NCBI GenBank assembly: GCA_022822495.1
Contig: JAJEBQ010000014.1
Location: forward strand, 1-38,883
Length of the DNA: 38,883 nt
Direction: 5' to 3'
Source: Paracoccaceae bacterium
Lineage (GTDB): Bacteria; Pseudomonadota; Alphaproteobacteria; Rhodobacterales; Rhodobacteraceae
The position numbers and the translations under genes are program-made. Shown piece after piece: positions 1-6,658 of this stretch. The notes under the pieces are model-generated. The model saw nothing but the letters and a program-made list of their open reading frames with translations, was not told where the DNA came from and searched no databases. How positions within the stretch are numbered: the stretch's first letter is position 1; each line of letters starts with the position of its first letter.

Positions 1-5
1 TAACC

Positions 6-138
6 ATGCCTGAATCCATGTCCATCCATGTCCATGAGAGTGACATGCAGAGTATTCATATTGCACTACCCCCTGATCCAAATATTTCAGAGGAACAATT
101 GGAAGCAGTCTCAGCCGGATTGTGTTGTTGCTGGTAGT
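6..138 (+). CDS. Candidate small ribosomal-peptide (RiPP-like) precursor ending in CCCW
   Basis: A 43-codon frame from the first ATG, or 30 codons from the ATG at 45, which has a GAGAG Shine-Dalgarno-like stretch a few bases upstream. The C-terminal half reads PPDPNISEEQLEAVSAG followed by LCCCW and a stop. The ISEEQLEAVSAG segment resembles the end of Nif11/NHLP-type RiPP leaders, where an acidic helix of the form LSxEELEAVAGG precedes a double-glycine-type cleavage site. Cleavage after AG would leave a five-residue core with three adjacent cysteines and a terminal tryptophan. The frame is open to the left edge of the window, so it could be the C-terminus of a longer protein. No modifying enzyme, peptidase or exporter is visible to the right; any would have to lie to the left. 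The leader resemblance is pattern recognition; the function is inferred. Confidence 0.4.
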
Positions 139-188
139 ATAGGGAATTACGGATTATATATTTGGGTTGACGCAGAGATAAGACCATC

Positions 189-242
189 ATGAAACCCATG
201 AAGAAAATCCTCTCGAAAGTACGAGATTGTTGTGTTTTTTGA
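189..242 (+). CDS. Micro-ORF with a CCVF C-terminus, possibly a second small peptide
   Basis: A 17-codon frame, MKPMKKILSKVRDCCVF, 50 bases after the CCCW peptide and on the same strand. It is basic at the N-terminus and ends in two adjacent cysteines, a valine and an aromatic residue, echoing the end of the preceding peptide. An in-frame stop lies a few codons upstream, so it is not part of a longer frame. There is no strong ribosome binding site; the preceding bases have only a weak GAGA. A frame this short arises easily by chance, so this is noted mainly for its position and cysteine ending. Confidence 0.15.
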   Translation: MKPMKKILSKVRDCCVF

Positions 243-254
243 GGGCCTAATTAA

Positions 255-272
255 ATCCCCTAATTAGGGGAT
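255..272. repeat. Perfect 18-bp palindrome
   Basis: ATCCCCTAATTAGGGGAT reads the same on both strands. Its left part also sits in a short direct repeat of CCTAATTA (246-253 and 259-266). There is no T-run after it, so it is not a typical terminator. Its place about 65 bases upstream of the lipoprotein start suggests an operator for a dimeric regulator or an mRNA leader hairpin. Confidence 0.5.
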
Positions 273-276
273 GAGT

Positions 277-290
277 GTTTTAAAAGCGAT
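277..290 (+). repeat. Copy 1 of a 14-bp motif also found at 1763-1776
   Basis: GTTTTAAAAGCGAT occurs here, between the palindrome and the lipoprotein start, and again exactly at 1763-1776 between the transposase remnant and the secB 3' end. Both copies are non-coding and on the same strand. Both lie near a perfect palindrome: 255-272 here and 1804-1817 there. They could be paired regulatory elements or the ends of an old insertion or rearrangement. Confidence 0.35.
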
Positions 291-337
291 GTCCCCGTAC
301 TTTGTACTGAGGGTAACTCGCGATGTAGGAGTTATAA

Positions 338-960
338 ATGACTATAAGACTTTTATTCGTACTATTGGCTACATTTGCCCTTGCCGCTTGTGGAGGGGGG
401 GGGGCACATCAGTAGCTGATAATCCGCCTGTAGCTGATAATCCTGGAGGTGATGAGCCAACTGATAATCCGCCTGTAGCTGATAATCCGCCTTTAACCCC
501 AGAAGAGTGCGGAAAGTGGTGCTCCGACAGGATGAACTATGTTACGTCGACCTCGCCGACCTCCGTGATCAGTCAAATTCAAGGATACGATTCTACTCAG
601 AGACAATGGCAAGTGATGGGAAGGAAGCCTGACCAAAGTTATACTTACTATGGCGATATTGAGGGCGAGATCAATCCCGATTTCTCCCACTTGTCAGACC
701 CGAAAATCTTCTTGGAGGTTTCGAGCGACAAAAATTCGATCACAGCGGATATAACCTTTTATGTCAATGGCGCTGACGCCCGATATAGTAATTTCTCTGC
801 CGAGCTGCTGAATGACGGAACGTTCAGCTCGTTCCGCGGCGATGATCCGAACGGATTTAATGGCGCTTTCTTCGGCGAATACAACGCACTGAAATCACTA
901 CAAAATGTCGCCGGGCATGTAATTACACCCCAAGTCTATGGCACTTATCACGCATATTGA
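338..960 (+). CDS. Surface lipoprotein with TbpB-like C-terminus, frame broken at a G10 tract
   Basis: The start is ATG 338, with TAGGAG seven bases upstream. The first codons give a lipoprotein signal peptide: MTIRLLF, a hydrophobic core, then the lipobox LAAC followed by glycines. Ten consecutive G residues (395-404) then run into a stop at 413 in that frame. The frame that continues to 960 picks up after the run as GTSVADNPPVADNP. One extra G (11) would join signal peptide and body, giving about 207 residues. The body has a Pro/Asp-rich linker, two cysteines (ECGKWC), and a beta-rich end with NGAFFGE and VYGTYHAY, resembling the C-terminal strands of transferrin-binding-protein-like (TbpB-type) surface lipoproteins. 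The frame is also open upstream to 271, but that start lies in a palindrome and would lose the signal peptide. Either a phase-variable gene in its off state, a homopolymer sequencing error, or a pseudogene. No Slam or TonB receptor gene is nearby. Confidence 0.6.
412..492 (+). repeat. Degenerate 18-bp tandem repeats encoding a VADNPP linker
   Basis: The unit GTAGCTGATAATCCGCCT occurs exactly at 412-429 and 475-492, with partial copies at 430-447 and 457-474. It encodes Val-Ala-Asp-Asn-Pro-Pro and forms the spacer right after the lipid-anchored cysteine region. Copy number in such linkers can change by slippage, so length may vary between strains. Confidence 0.7.
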
Positions 961-1199
961 TGAGCTGACAAACAGGCACCACCTCTCTTCTTGCTGGCGC
1001 AAGCCATGCTCAGTGTGTTTCGGGAGGCTGCGGAAAAGTTGCAGAACCAGTCATTGAAGGGCTAGATGGTGTAGGTCAGAAACTGGATGTCATTACAAGT
1101 ACCTGATTGACATCAAGTGCAGTCAGGATTAGCACCAGTGGGCCATAGACGCGAACAAGAATCGGAAGTCTGCACGTTGGTCAAATCGTGGTACATCAA
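961..1199. other. Stretch without a recognised gene; possible decayed fragment
   Basis: No complete frame is convincing. In the plus-strand frame ending near 1107 there is a short open piece with LLAGASHAQC followed by VSGGCGKVAEPVIEG and a stop. It looks like the tail of a signal peptide and a few mature residues, but it has no start codon and its family was not recognised. Given the broken transposase next to it, this may be debris of a lost gene. Confidence 0.25.
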
Positions 1200-1556
1200 C
1201 TACTTTGTCAACCGTCCCGTATCTGCAATGACCTGCATCTGGGTGTCATTTTCACGCGCATTGTAGCGTCCTAGCAAATTCCCAGGCATATCGGTTCACA
1301 TGCTTCTCATGTGGTGAAAGGTACTTCGATTCTCACGCTTTAAGAGTGCCCAAAATGACTCGATGATGTTGCTATGAGCCATGACAAACTCGCTGTCGCT
1401 GTGTTTTACAGTCTGGTGCTGGAATACCTGATAGCCCTTGTGACCGTCCGTGTACATTATACCGTCAGGCTCGACATGGCTGTTCACAAAGTCATGTAGC
1501 GACTGCTTGTCCGTGCACTCGACCTTGGTAGCACTGGAGACTGTGAAAATATTCAA
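1200..1556 (-). pseudogene. Decayed IS1595-family (ISXO2-like) transposase remnant
   Basis: Reading on the minus strand from 1556, the frame gives KVECTDKQSLHDFVNSHV, then YTDGHKGYQVF, then VKHSDSEFV and IIESFWALLKRENRSTFHHM. This matches the C-terminal catalytic half of ISXO2-like/IS1595 transposases: the Asp of YTD, and an Asn/Glu motif in xIESFWxxLKR. After HHM the homology jumps to another frame (EKHVNRYAWEFA) and again to GRYNARENDTQMQVIADTGR before a stop at 1200-1202. At least two frameshifts are therefore present. The N-terminal half, including the zinc-finger and first Asp region, is missing. No flanking terminal inverted repeats or target duplications were found. It is not functional. 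Confidence 0.8.
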
Positions 1557-1876
1557 ACGAATTTTTAAAAGATCATTTCCATACCAAGAAAATGCACCTT
1601 TGGGTGGTTTTTTGCAAACGAAAGTCCCAAAAACAACACCTAAATGTCTCGGAAGGACACCTTAGCTCGGCACATAACAGTTAAAAGTGACCTCCTGCCT
1701 TAGGCACTAGAATACTTTCATAGTCTCGTATGGGGTTAAATAATCGAAAGAAGAAATAAAAAGTTTTAAAAGCGATAACCCTGATAATTCCCAAAAATTA
1801 GGGCGCTTATATAAGCGTAGATGACACGACTTGGAGGGTAAGTTTGCAAGAATTTCGTAGAGGTGACAATGGCTTT
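1557..1876. other. Intergenic region with a palindrome and motif copy 2
   Basis: No gene was found in these 320 bases. They contain the second GTTTTAAAAGCGAT (1763-1776) and a perfect 14-bp palindrome, CGCTTATATAAGCG, at 1804-1817. A short CACC/GGTG stem followed by six T occurs near 1594-1613 on the plus strand and could be a weak terminator. The region lies downstream of secB and beyond the broken transposase end. Confidence 0.4.
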
Positions 1877-2362
1877 TTATGAGTGTAACTTCATGCCTTT
1901 GGGCAATGACCCTTGATACATAACCTGAAAATCAATCGGATCCAGATTTAACGTCGGAAAACCTGCATCCGAAGTCAAATTTGCTACAATCCTCCTAACA
2001 AAGGGGAACAATAATCGTGGGCATTCTACCAATAATACCATTCTCAATGTTTCATCATCGGTATTGGATATGTTGAACAATCCCAGATAGTCCATTTCAA
2101 GTATAAAGAGAATGAGATTATCTTCTTTATCCGTTGAAGTAACCTTAAGTCTGATTGCGACTTCATACCCCTGCTTTTGGCCTTTTTTGGCATCAACTTC
2201 TACCTTAACCTCTATTTCTGCCTGAGGAATATGAGACAATCGTCCTTCCTGAAGGGCTATATTCTCAAAGGAAATGTCCTTTATCATTTGGGTAATTACT
2301 TCCAACTTGTAATTTGAATACGTATGTATTGAAGGCGGATTTTTGCCATTGGACGAGGACAT
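1877..2362 (-). CDS. secB: Protein-export chaperone SecB
   Basis: SecB is a cytosolic homotetrameric chaperone that keeps presecretory proteins unfolded and hands them to SecA for Sec translocation. About 161 residues from the ATG at 2362 (MSSSNG), the usual family length; an upstream ATG at 2374 would add only MLIL. The diagnostic C-terminal motif is clear: VECPRLLFPFVRRIVA followed by GFPTLNLDPIDF, as in proteobacterial SecB. The N-terminal part, with ISFENI and alternating hydrophobic strands, also fits. It is divergent from xsc across 190 bases. In alphaproteobacteria secB commonly lies near fxsA and the Tim44-like gene; here the xsc-pta pair sits between them, which looks like an insertion into that neighbourhood. 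Confidence 0.95.
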   Translation of the reverse strand: MSSSNGKNPPSIHTYSNYKLEVITQMIKDISFENIALQEGRLSHIPQAEIEVKVEVDAKKGQKQGYEVAIRLKVTSTDKEDNLILFILEMDYLGLFNISNTDDETLRMVLLVECPRLLFPFVRRIVANLTSDAGFPTLNLDPIDFQVMYQGSLPKGMKLHS

Positions 2363-2467
2363 GAGGATTAACAATCTCCAAGAAAGAAAAACAGTTCGCT
2401 TTTAATTAACACAGATGTCAAGGAATGGAAAAAAATTTTGATCCATTTTCGCTGGGATGCGATGGTA

Positions 2468-2496
2468 TTGGTTAAAAGTGATTACAGAAGTATTAT
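2468..2496 (+). promoter_or_regulatory. Likely sigma-70 promoter of xsc-pta
   Basis: TTGGTT (2468-2473), a 17-base spacer and TATTAT (2491-2496) lie 56 bases before the xsc start. The -10 matches consensus at five of six positions, the -35 only at TTG. No inverted repeat for a specific regulator was recognised. Confidence 0.45.
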
Positions 2497-2552
2497 ATCA
2501 CTAAAGGTAATGTAACAAAAATAACCAGCATGGTTGATGAAAGGATAATCCC

Positions 2553-4331
2553 ATGAAAATGACAACTGAAGAAGCCTTTATCAAAGTACTTCAGATGCAT
2601 GGTATTGAACATGCATTTGGCATTATTGGCTCGGCCATGATGCCTGTATCAGACCTCTTTCCGGCAGCCGGGATCACCTTTTGGGATGCCGCACACGAAT
2701 GTAACGCCGGTATGTCAGCCGATGGATACACCCGAGCAACGGGCAAAATGTCGATGATGATTGCTCAAAATGGACCAGGCATAACCAATTTTGTAACTCC
2801 TGTGAAAACGGCTTATTGGAATCATTCCCCCATTTTGCTTGTAACTCCGCAAGCTGCCAATAAAACAATGGGCCAAGGTGGTTTCCAGGAAATTGAGCAG
2901 ATGAAACTTTTCGAGGACATGGTTTGCTATCAGGAAGAGGTGAGAGACCCAAGCCGTATGGCAGAAGTCCTCAACCGTGTCATTGAAAAGGCCTGGAGAG
3001 GATGCGCACCAGCTCAAATCAATGTCCCAAGAGACTTTTGGACTCAGGTTATCAATGTCGATTTACCCCAAACGGTTAGGCTGGAAAAGCCCCGAGGGGG
3101 CAAACAGGCTATTGAGGAAGCCGCCAGATTACTCTCCAACGCAAAATTCCCAGTTATCCTGAATGGAGCAGGGGTTGTGATTGGTGACGCCATCGGAGCT
3201 TCGGCCAGGTTGGCAGATAAATTGATGGCGCCAGTGTGTTGTGGATATCAACATAACGACGCCTTTCCTGGCGATCATCCATTATTCGTCGGTCCCTTGG
3301 GTTATAATGGTTCGAAAGCAGCCATGGAATTAATATCTCAAGCTGATGTTGTCTTGGCCTTGGGCACAAGATTGAATCCATTTTCAACTCTTCCAGGCTA
3401 TGGGCTTAATTATTGGCCAGAGAATGCAAAAATTATACAGGTAGATATAAATTCTGACCGTATTGGTCTAACCAAAAAGGTTTCAGTGGGCATTCAGGGA
3501 GATGCCAAACAAGTGGCTGAACAATTATTGGACAAATTATCTGAATTTGCCGGACAAGGTGAACGCGAGACCAGAAAGCAAAAAATTTCTCAAACCAAAT
3601 CCAAATGGCTTCAGGAACTTACCTCAATGGATCATGAGGACGATGATGAGGGAACAACTTGGAATGAAAGAGCACGGACCAGGCAACCCGAATTGATGAG
3701 TCCCAGGATGGCTTGGCGAGCTATTCAGAAGGTGTTACCAACAGAAGCTATTATCTCCTCCGATATTGGTAATAATTGTGCCATTGGTAATGCCTATCCA
3801 ACCTTTGAGAAAGGGCGTAAATATTTGGCTCCTGGCTTGTTTGGACCATGTGGTTATGGCTTTCCGGCAATTATTGGTGCCAAAATCGGGTGCCCCGACA
3901 CTCCGGTTGTTGGCTTTGCCGGCGATGGTGCCTTTGGTATCTCAATGAACGAAATGACCTCCTGTGGCCGCGGTGATTGGCCACCGATAACCATGGTAAT
4001 TTTCAGGAACTACCAGTGGGGCGCCGAAAAGCGTAACACAACTCTATGGTTTGATGATAATTTTGTTGGAACAGAACTTGATCTCGAAGTCAGTTATGCA
4101 AAAATCGCCGAAGGTTGTGGCTTGAAGGGTATTCAGGTAAAAACCATGGATGCCTTGTCTAATGAACTTGACAAGGCGGTGAAGGCGCAAATGGAAGATA
4201 AGGTTACAACCTTTCTGGAAGTTATTCTCAACCAGGAACTTGGGGAGCCGTTCCGTCGTGATGCCATGAAGAAACCCACCAAAGTGGCAGGAATATCCTT
4301 GGAAGACATGCAACCCCAACAACCCGCATAA
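2553..4331 (+). CDS. xsc: Sulfoacetaldehyde acetyltransferase (Xsc)
   Basis: A thiamine-diphosphate enzyme (EC 2.3.3.15) that converts sulfoacetaldehyde and phosphate into sulfite and acetyl phosphate, the desulfonation step where taurine, isethionate and sulfolactate routes meet. 592 residues, the normal length. It has the three-domain ThDP layout: an N-terminal pyrimidine domain with the activating glutamate in AHECNAG (E49), a central domain, and a C-terminal pyrophosphate domain with GDGAFGISMNEM (around residue 457) followed by the Asn/Tyr of FRNYQWG. The N-terminal GIIGSAMMPVSDLFPAAGI and the NYQWGAEKRN stretch are typical of Xsc rather than acetolactate synthases. The ATG has AAGGA upstream. 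pta follows after 26 bases, the classical xsc-pta pair. The ThDP-dependent ComDE, encoded further right, could supply its substrate. Confidence 0.95.
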   Translation: MKMTTEEAFIKVLQMHGIEHAFGIIGSAMMPVSDLFPAAGITFWDAAHECNAGMSADGYTRATGKMSMMIAQNGPGITNFVTPVKTAYWNHSPILLVTPQAANKTMGQGGFQEIEQMKLFEDMVCYQEEVRDPSRMAEVLNRVIEKAWRGCAPAQINVPRDFWTQVINVDLPQTVRLEKPRGGKQAIEEAARLLSNAKFPVILNGAGVVIGDAIGASARLADKLMAPVCCGYQHNDAFPGDHPLFVGPLGYNGSKAAMELISQADVVLALGTRLNPFSTLPGYGLNYWPENAKIIQVDINSDRIGLTKKVSVGIQGDAKQVAEQLLDKLSEFAGQGERETRKQKISQTKSKWLQELTSMDHEDDDEGTTWNERARTRQPELMSPRMAWRAIQKVLPTEAIISSDIGNNCAIGNAYPTFEKGRKYLAPGLFGPCGYGFPAIIGAKIGCPDTPVVGFAGDGAFGISMNEMTSCGRGDWPPITMVIFRNYQWGAEKRNTTLWFDDNFVGTELDLEVSYAKIAEGCGLKGIQVKTMDALSNELDKAVKAQMEDKVTTFLEVILNQELGEPFRRDAMKKPTKVAGISLEDMQPQQPA

Positions 4332-4357
4332 ATTGCTAAGCCGAGTGGAGCAACCGG

Positions 4358-5362
4358 GTGACTTCTGACTCTTCCTTTCTTGAGAAGGTATTTACCAAGG
4401 CCAGTGCCAACCCACGTCGGATAGTTTTTCCCGAAGGAGAAGATGATCGCATAGTCGAAGCCGCAATTTTGGCAGCCAACAGGGGTATTGCCAAAATAAC
4501 CCTTCTTGGGTCTCGTGCAAATATCCACTCCATGTTGCAAGATTCGAAACACTCTTCACAGTATCTCGCTGTTATAGATCCTCGGGTAAGCCCAAGGTTG
4601 GACGAATATACCGAAGAATTGTTTCAACTCCGAAAGCATAAAGGCATAAGCTGGGAAGAGGCGAGGAAAATTGTATCACAACCACTCGGGTTTGCAGCCA
4701 TGATGGTCAGACTTGGCCATGCCGACGGAACCATCGGCGGTGCCGTACACACCACTGCAGATACCTTGCGTGCCGCTCTACAGATTATTGGTAAGTCATC
4801 AAAAGTGGATACCGTATCCTCATTTTTTATCATGCTTGCTGAAAAAAACCAATCCCCTTTTAAGGGACCTGTCATTTTTGCTGATTGTGCCATGGTTATT
4901 GAACCCACAGCAAGACAGTTGGCTCAAATAGGTGAAAATGCTGCCCTTTCGGCCTCAATTATACTTGGTATTCTGCCCAAAGTTGCTTTCCTTTCCTTTT
5001 CTACGGCAGGAAGTGGTTCCGACGAAAGAGTTTTGAGAATAAAGGAGGCAATTCAAATAACCAGGAACAAATATCCTGATTGGATTATTGAACAGGAACT
5101 CCAGTTTGATGCTGCCATTGACCCGCTTTTACGAAAAAGAAAGGCACCTGATCTGGTTTTGGACACCACACCCAATGTGTTCATATTCCCCAATCTGGAT
5201 GCTGGTAACATCGGATATAAAATAGCCGAAAGGATAGGTGGGATGAGAGCCGTCGGGCCTGTTCTTCAAGGCTTGGCCAAGCCGGCAAATGATCTTTCCC
5301 GTGGTAGTAAAATAGAAGATATTCTATCGCTGATAGCCATTACAGGGCTTCAGGTCTCCTGA
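4358..5362 (+). CDS. pta: Phosphate acetyltransferase
   Basis: Transfers the acetyl group of acetyl phosphate to CoA (EC 2.3.1.8), here completing assimilation of the acetyl phosphate made by Xsc. 334 residues, the short form with only the PTA/PTB catalytic domain and no N-terminal DRTGG/BioD-like extension. Family marks include RIVFPEGEDDRIVEAA near the N-terminus, GGAVHTTADTLRAALQII in the middle, and PNVFIFPNLDAGNIGYKI near the end. The start is a GTG at 4358 with TGGAG upstream. It lies 26 bases after xsc in the same direction and is very probably co-transcribed. No acetate kinase is adjacent, consistent with an assimilatory rather than fermentative role. The next gene, fxsA, is convergent. 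Confidence 0.93.
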   Translation: MTSDSSFLEKVFTKASANPRRIVFPEGEDDRIVEAAILAANRGIAKITLLGSRANIHSMLQDSKHSSQYLAVIDPRVSPRLDEYTEELFQLRKHKGISWEEARKIVSQPLGFAAMMVRLGHADGTIGGAVHTTADTLRAALQIIGKSSKVDTVSSFFIMLAEKNQSPFKGPVIFADCAMVIEPTARQLAQIGENAALSASIILGILPKVAFLSFSTAGSGSDERVLRIKEAIQITRNKYPDWIIEQELQFDAAIDPLLRKRKAPDLVLDTTPNVFIFPNLDAGNIGYKIAERIGGMRAVGPVLQGLAKPANDLSRGSKIEDILSLIAITGLQVS

Positions 5363-5403
5363 AAAGTAAATGATCTTCAACAAAAATTGACTTCCGGCTT
5401 AAA

Positions 5404-5847
5404 TTATTTGTTTTCAGGGTCAATCTCAATTGCATTTCCATCAATAATGCCATCACCATGGGCAGGGGAGGAAGTGAATTTTGAACGGGCAAGGATGGTA
5501 CCGGCAAAATTGACCATAAAGAAATTAACCAGAAACTCGCGGGTGTACGGAATAAGCAGTAAAAAACCTATCATATCAGTGAAAAACCCCGGTGTCAGAA
5601 GCAACAATCCACCTGCGAATATGGCAATCGCTTGCAATATGGGATTCATTGGATCTTTGAGATGACTTGCTGCATCCCTGAACTGATCAATGACCAGTGG
5701 AAACTGTGTTCGTGCCAAATATGCCCCAACAATCGCCGTAATTATTATAACTCCGAGGGTTGGGAAAAGACCAATGAGCCCGCCCAACTGAATAAAAAGT
5801 GCGATTTCAACTATTGGAACCAGTAAAAAAAGTAAAAATAATTTCAT
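5404..5847 (-). CDS. fxsA: FxsA family membrane protein
   Basis: A small inner-membrane protein of about 147 residues. Family members were named for an effect on phage T7 exclusion by the F plasmid; the cellular role is not well defined. The start MKLFLLFLLVPIVEIALFI is characteristic. It is followed by GLIGLFPTLGVIIITAIVGAYLAR and a later hydrophobic stretch with GGLLLLTPGFFTDMIGFLLL, giving three to four membrane segments. The C-terminal tail is short and acidic. I chose the ATG at 5847 over an in-frame one 15 bases earlier because it matches the family start. It is convergent with pta and divergent from the Tim44-like gene, the arrangement usual in alphaproteobacteria. Confidence 0.92.
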   Translation of the reverse strand: MKLFLLFLLVPIVEIALFIQLGGLIGLFPTLGVIIITAIVGAYLARTQFPLVIDQFRDAASHLKDPMNPILQAIAIFAGGLLLLTPGFFTDMIGFLLLIPYTREFLVNFFMVNFAGTILARSKFTSSPAHGDGIIDGNAIEIDPENK

Positions 5848-5966
5848 CGAATTTACTCTCAACTAATGATATACTGCTTAATATATGGACATAAGCCTGT
5901 AGCGAACCTAAATGTACACGGACTACAAATGTATTGTCTGAATTTAATTAAAAGGTCGAAAATAAA

Positions 5967-6620
5967 ATGTCACCAATGTTGCAGCTTCTAATTCTGGCTG
6001 GAATTGCACTTTTTTTAGTATTCAAGTTACGAGGAATTCTGGGTACACGAACCGGTTACGAACAACGACCACCGGTCAATCCATCCGTTACTATTGACCA
6101 ATCATCAAAGGTTGTCCCTGATGATGAGGTGGGGGTAGACGAGGAAATCGCCAAATTGGTGCCCCCGAACTCGGATAGCGCAAAAACCTTGATGGAAATA
6201 AAAAACTACGAGCGAAAGTTTAGTGTACAGGAATTCCTGGATGGCGCCGGTAAAGCTTACGAATGGATCCTGACCTCCTTTAGTGAAGGGAAAATAGACG
6301 ATCTGCAACCTTTCCTTTCAGAGGAAGTCTTTACTTCCTTCAAGGAAGAAATTGACCAACGGAATCCTGACAACCTCGTGAAAGTACAATTTGTCAGAAC
6401 GAGTGGTAAAAAAATCAGCGATGTAAAGTTTGAACATCAGTCTGGTCATGGCGAAATAACAATTGAATTTATGAGCGAACTGATTTCATATGTTGAGGAT
6501 TCAGAAGGGAATGTGATTGAAGGCGACAAATCAAATTCCGTTCAGCAGAATGATGAGTGGACCTTCTCTAGGCTCATGGGTAAAAATGATCCCAACTGGA
6601 TCCTGGTTGCAACCGGCTAA
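5967..6620 (+). CDS. timA: Tim44/TimA-like domain membrane-anchored protein
   Basis: 217 residues: one N-terminal membrane helix (about residues 4-20, LQLLILAGIALFLVFKL), a Pro-rich linker, and a Tim44-like domain from about residue 75 to the end. The domain shows FLDGAGKAYEWILTSFSEG, LQPFLSEEVFTSFKEEI and a terminal EWTFSRLMGKNDPNWILVAT, the usual signature. Mitochondrial Tim44 tethers Hsp70 to the import channel. The alphaproteobacterial relatives are inner-membrane proteins whose role in envelope biogenesis is less clear. It is divergent from fxsA and followed after 38 bases by smr. An mltA gene often found between the two in related genomes is absent. Confidence 0.9.
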   Translation: MSPMLQLLILAGIALFLVFKLRGILGTRTGYEQRPPVNPSVTIDQSSKVVPDDEVGVDEEIAKLVPPNSDSAKTLMEIKNYERKFSVQEFLDGAGKAYEWILTSFSEGKIDDLQPFLSEEVFTSFKEEIDQRNPDNLVKVQFVRTSGKKISDVKFEHQSGHGEITIEFMSELISYVEDSEGNVIEGDKSNSVQQNDEWTFSRLMGKNDPNWILVATG

Positions 6621-6658
6621 TACATCGTGCAAACCTAAATCCACAGTGATGTTCTCTG

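Noticed and set aside
271..337. An upstream in-frame ATG at 271 as the start of the lipoprotein
   Set aside because: It lies inside the palindrome, has no ribosome binding site, and gives a product without a signal peptide; the ATG at 338 has a good RBS and a lipobox-containing signal peptide.
961..1110. The LLAGASHAQC fragment as a real secreted protein
   Set aside because: It has no start codon in frame, an upstream stop, and only about 30 residues after the putative cleavage site.
1450..1665. A 71-codon plus-strand frame across the transposase end
   Set aside because: Its first part is antisense to the transposase remnant and the rest is not recognisable.
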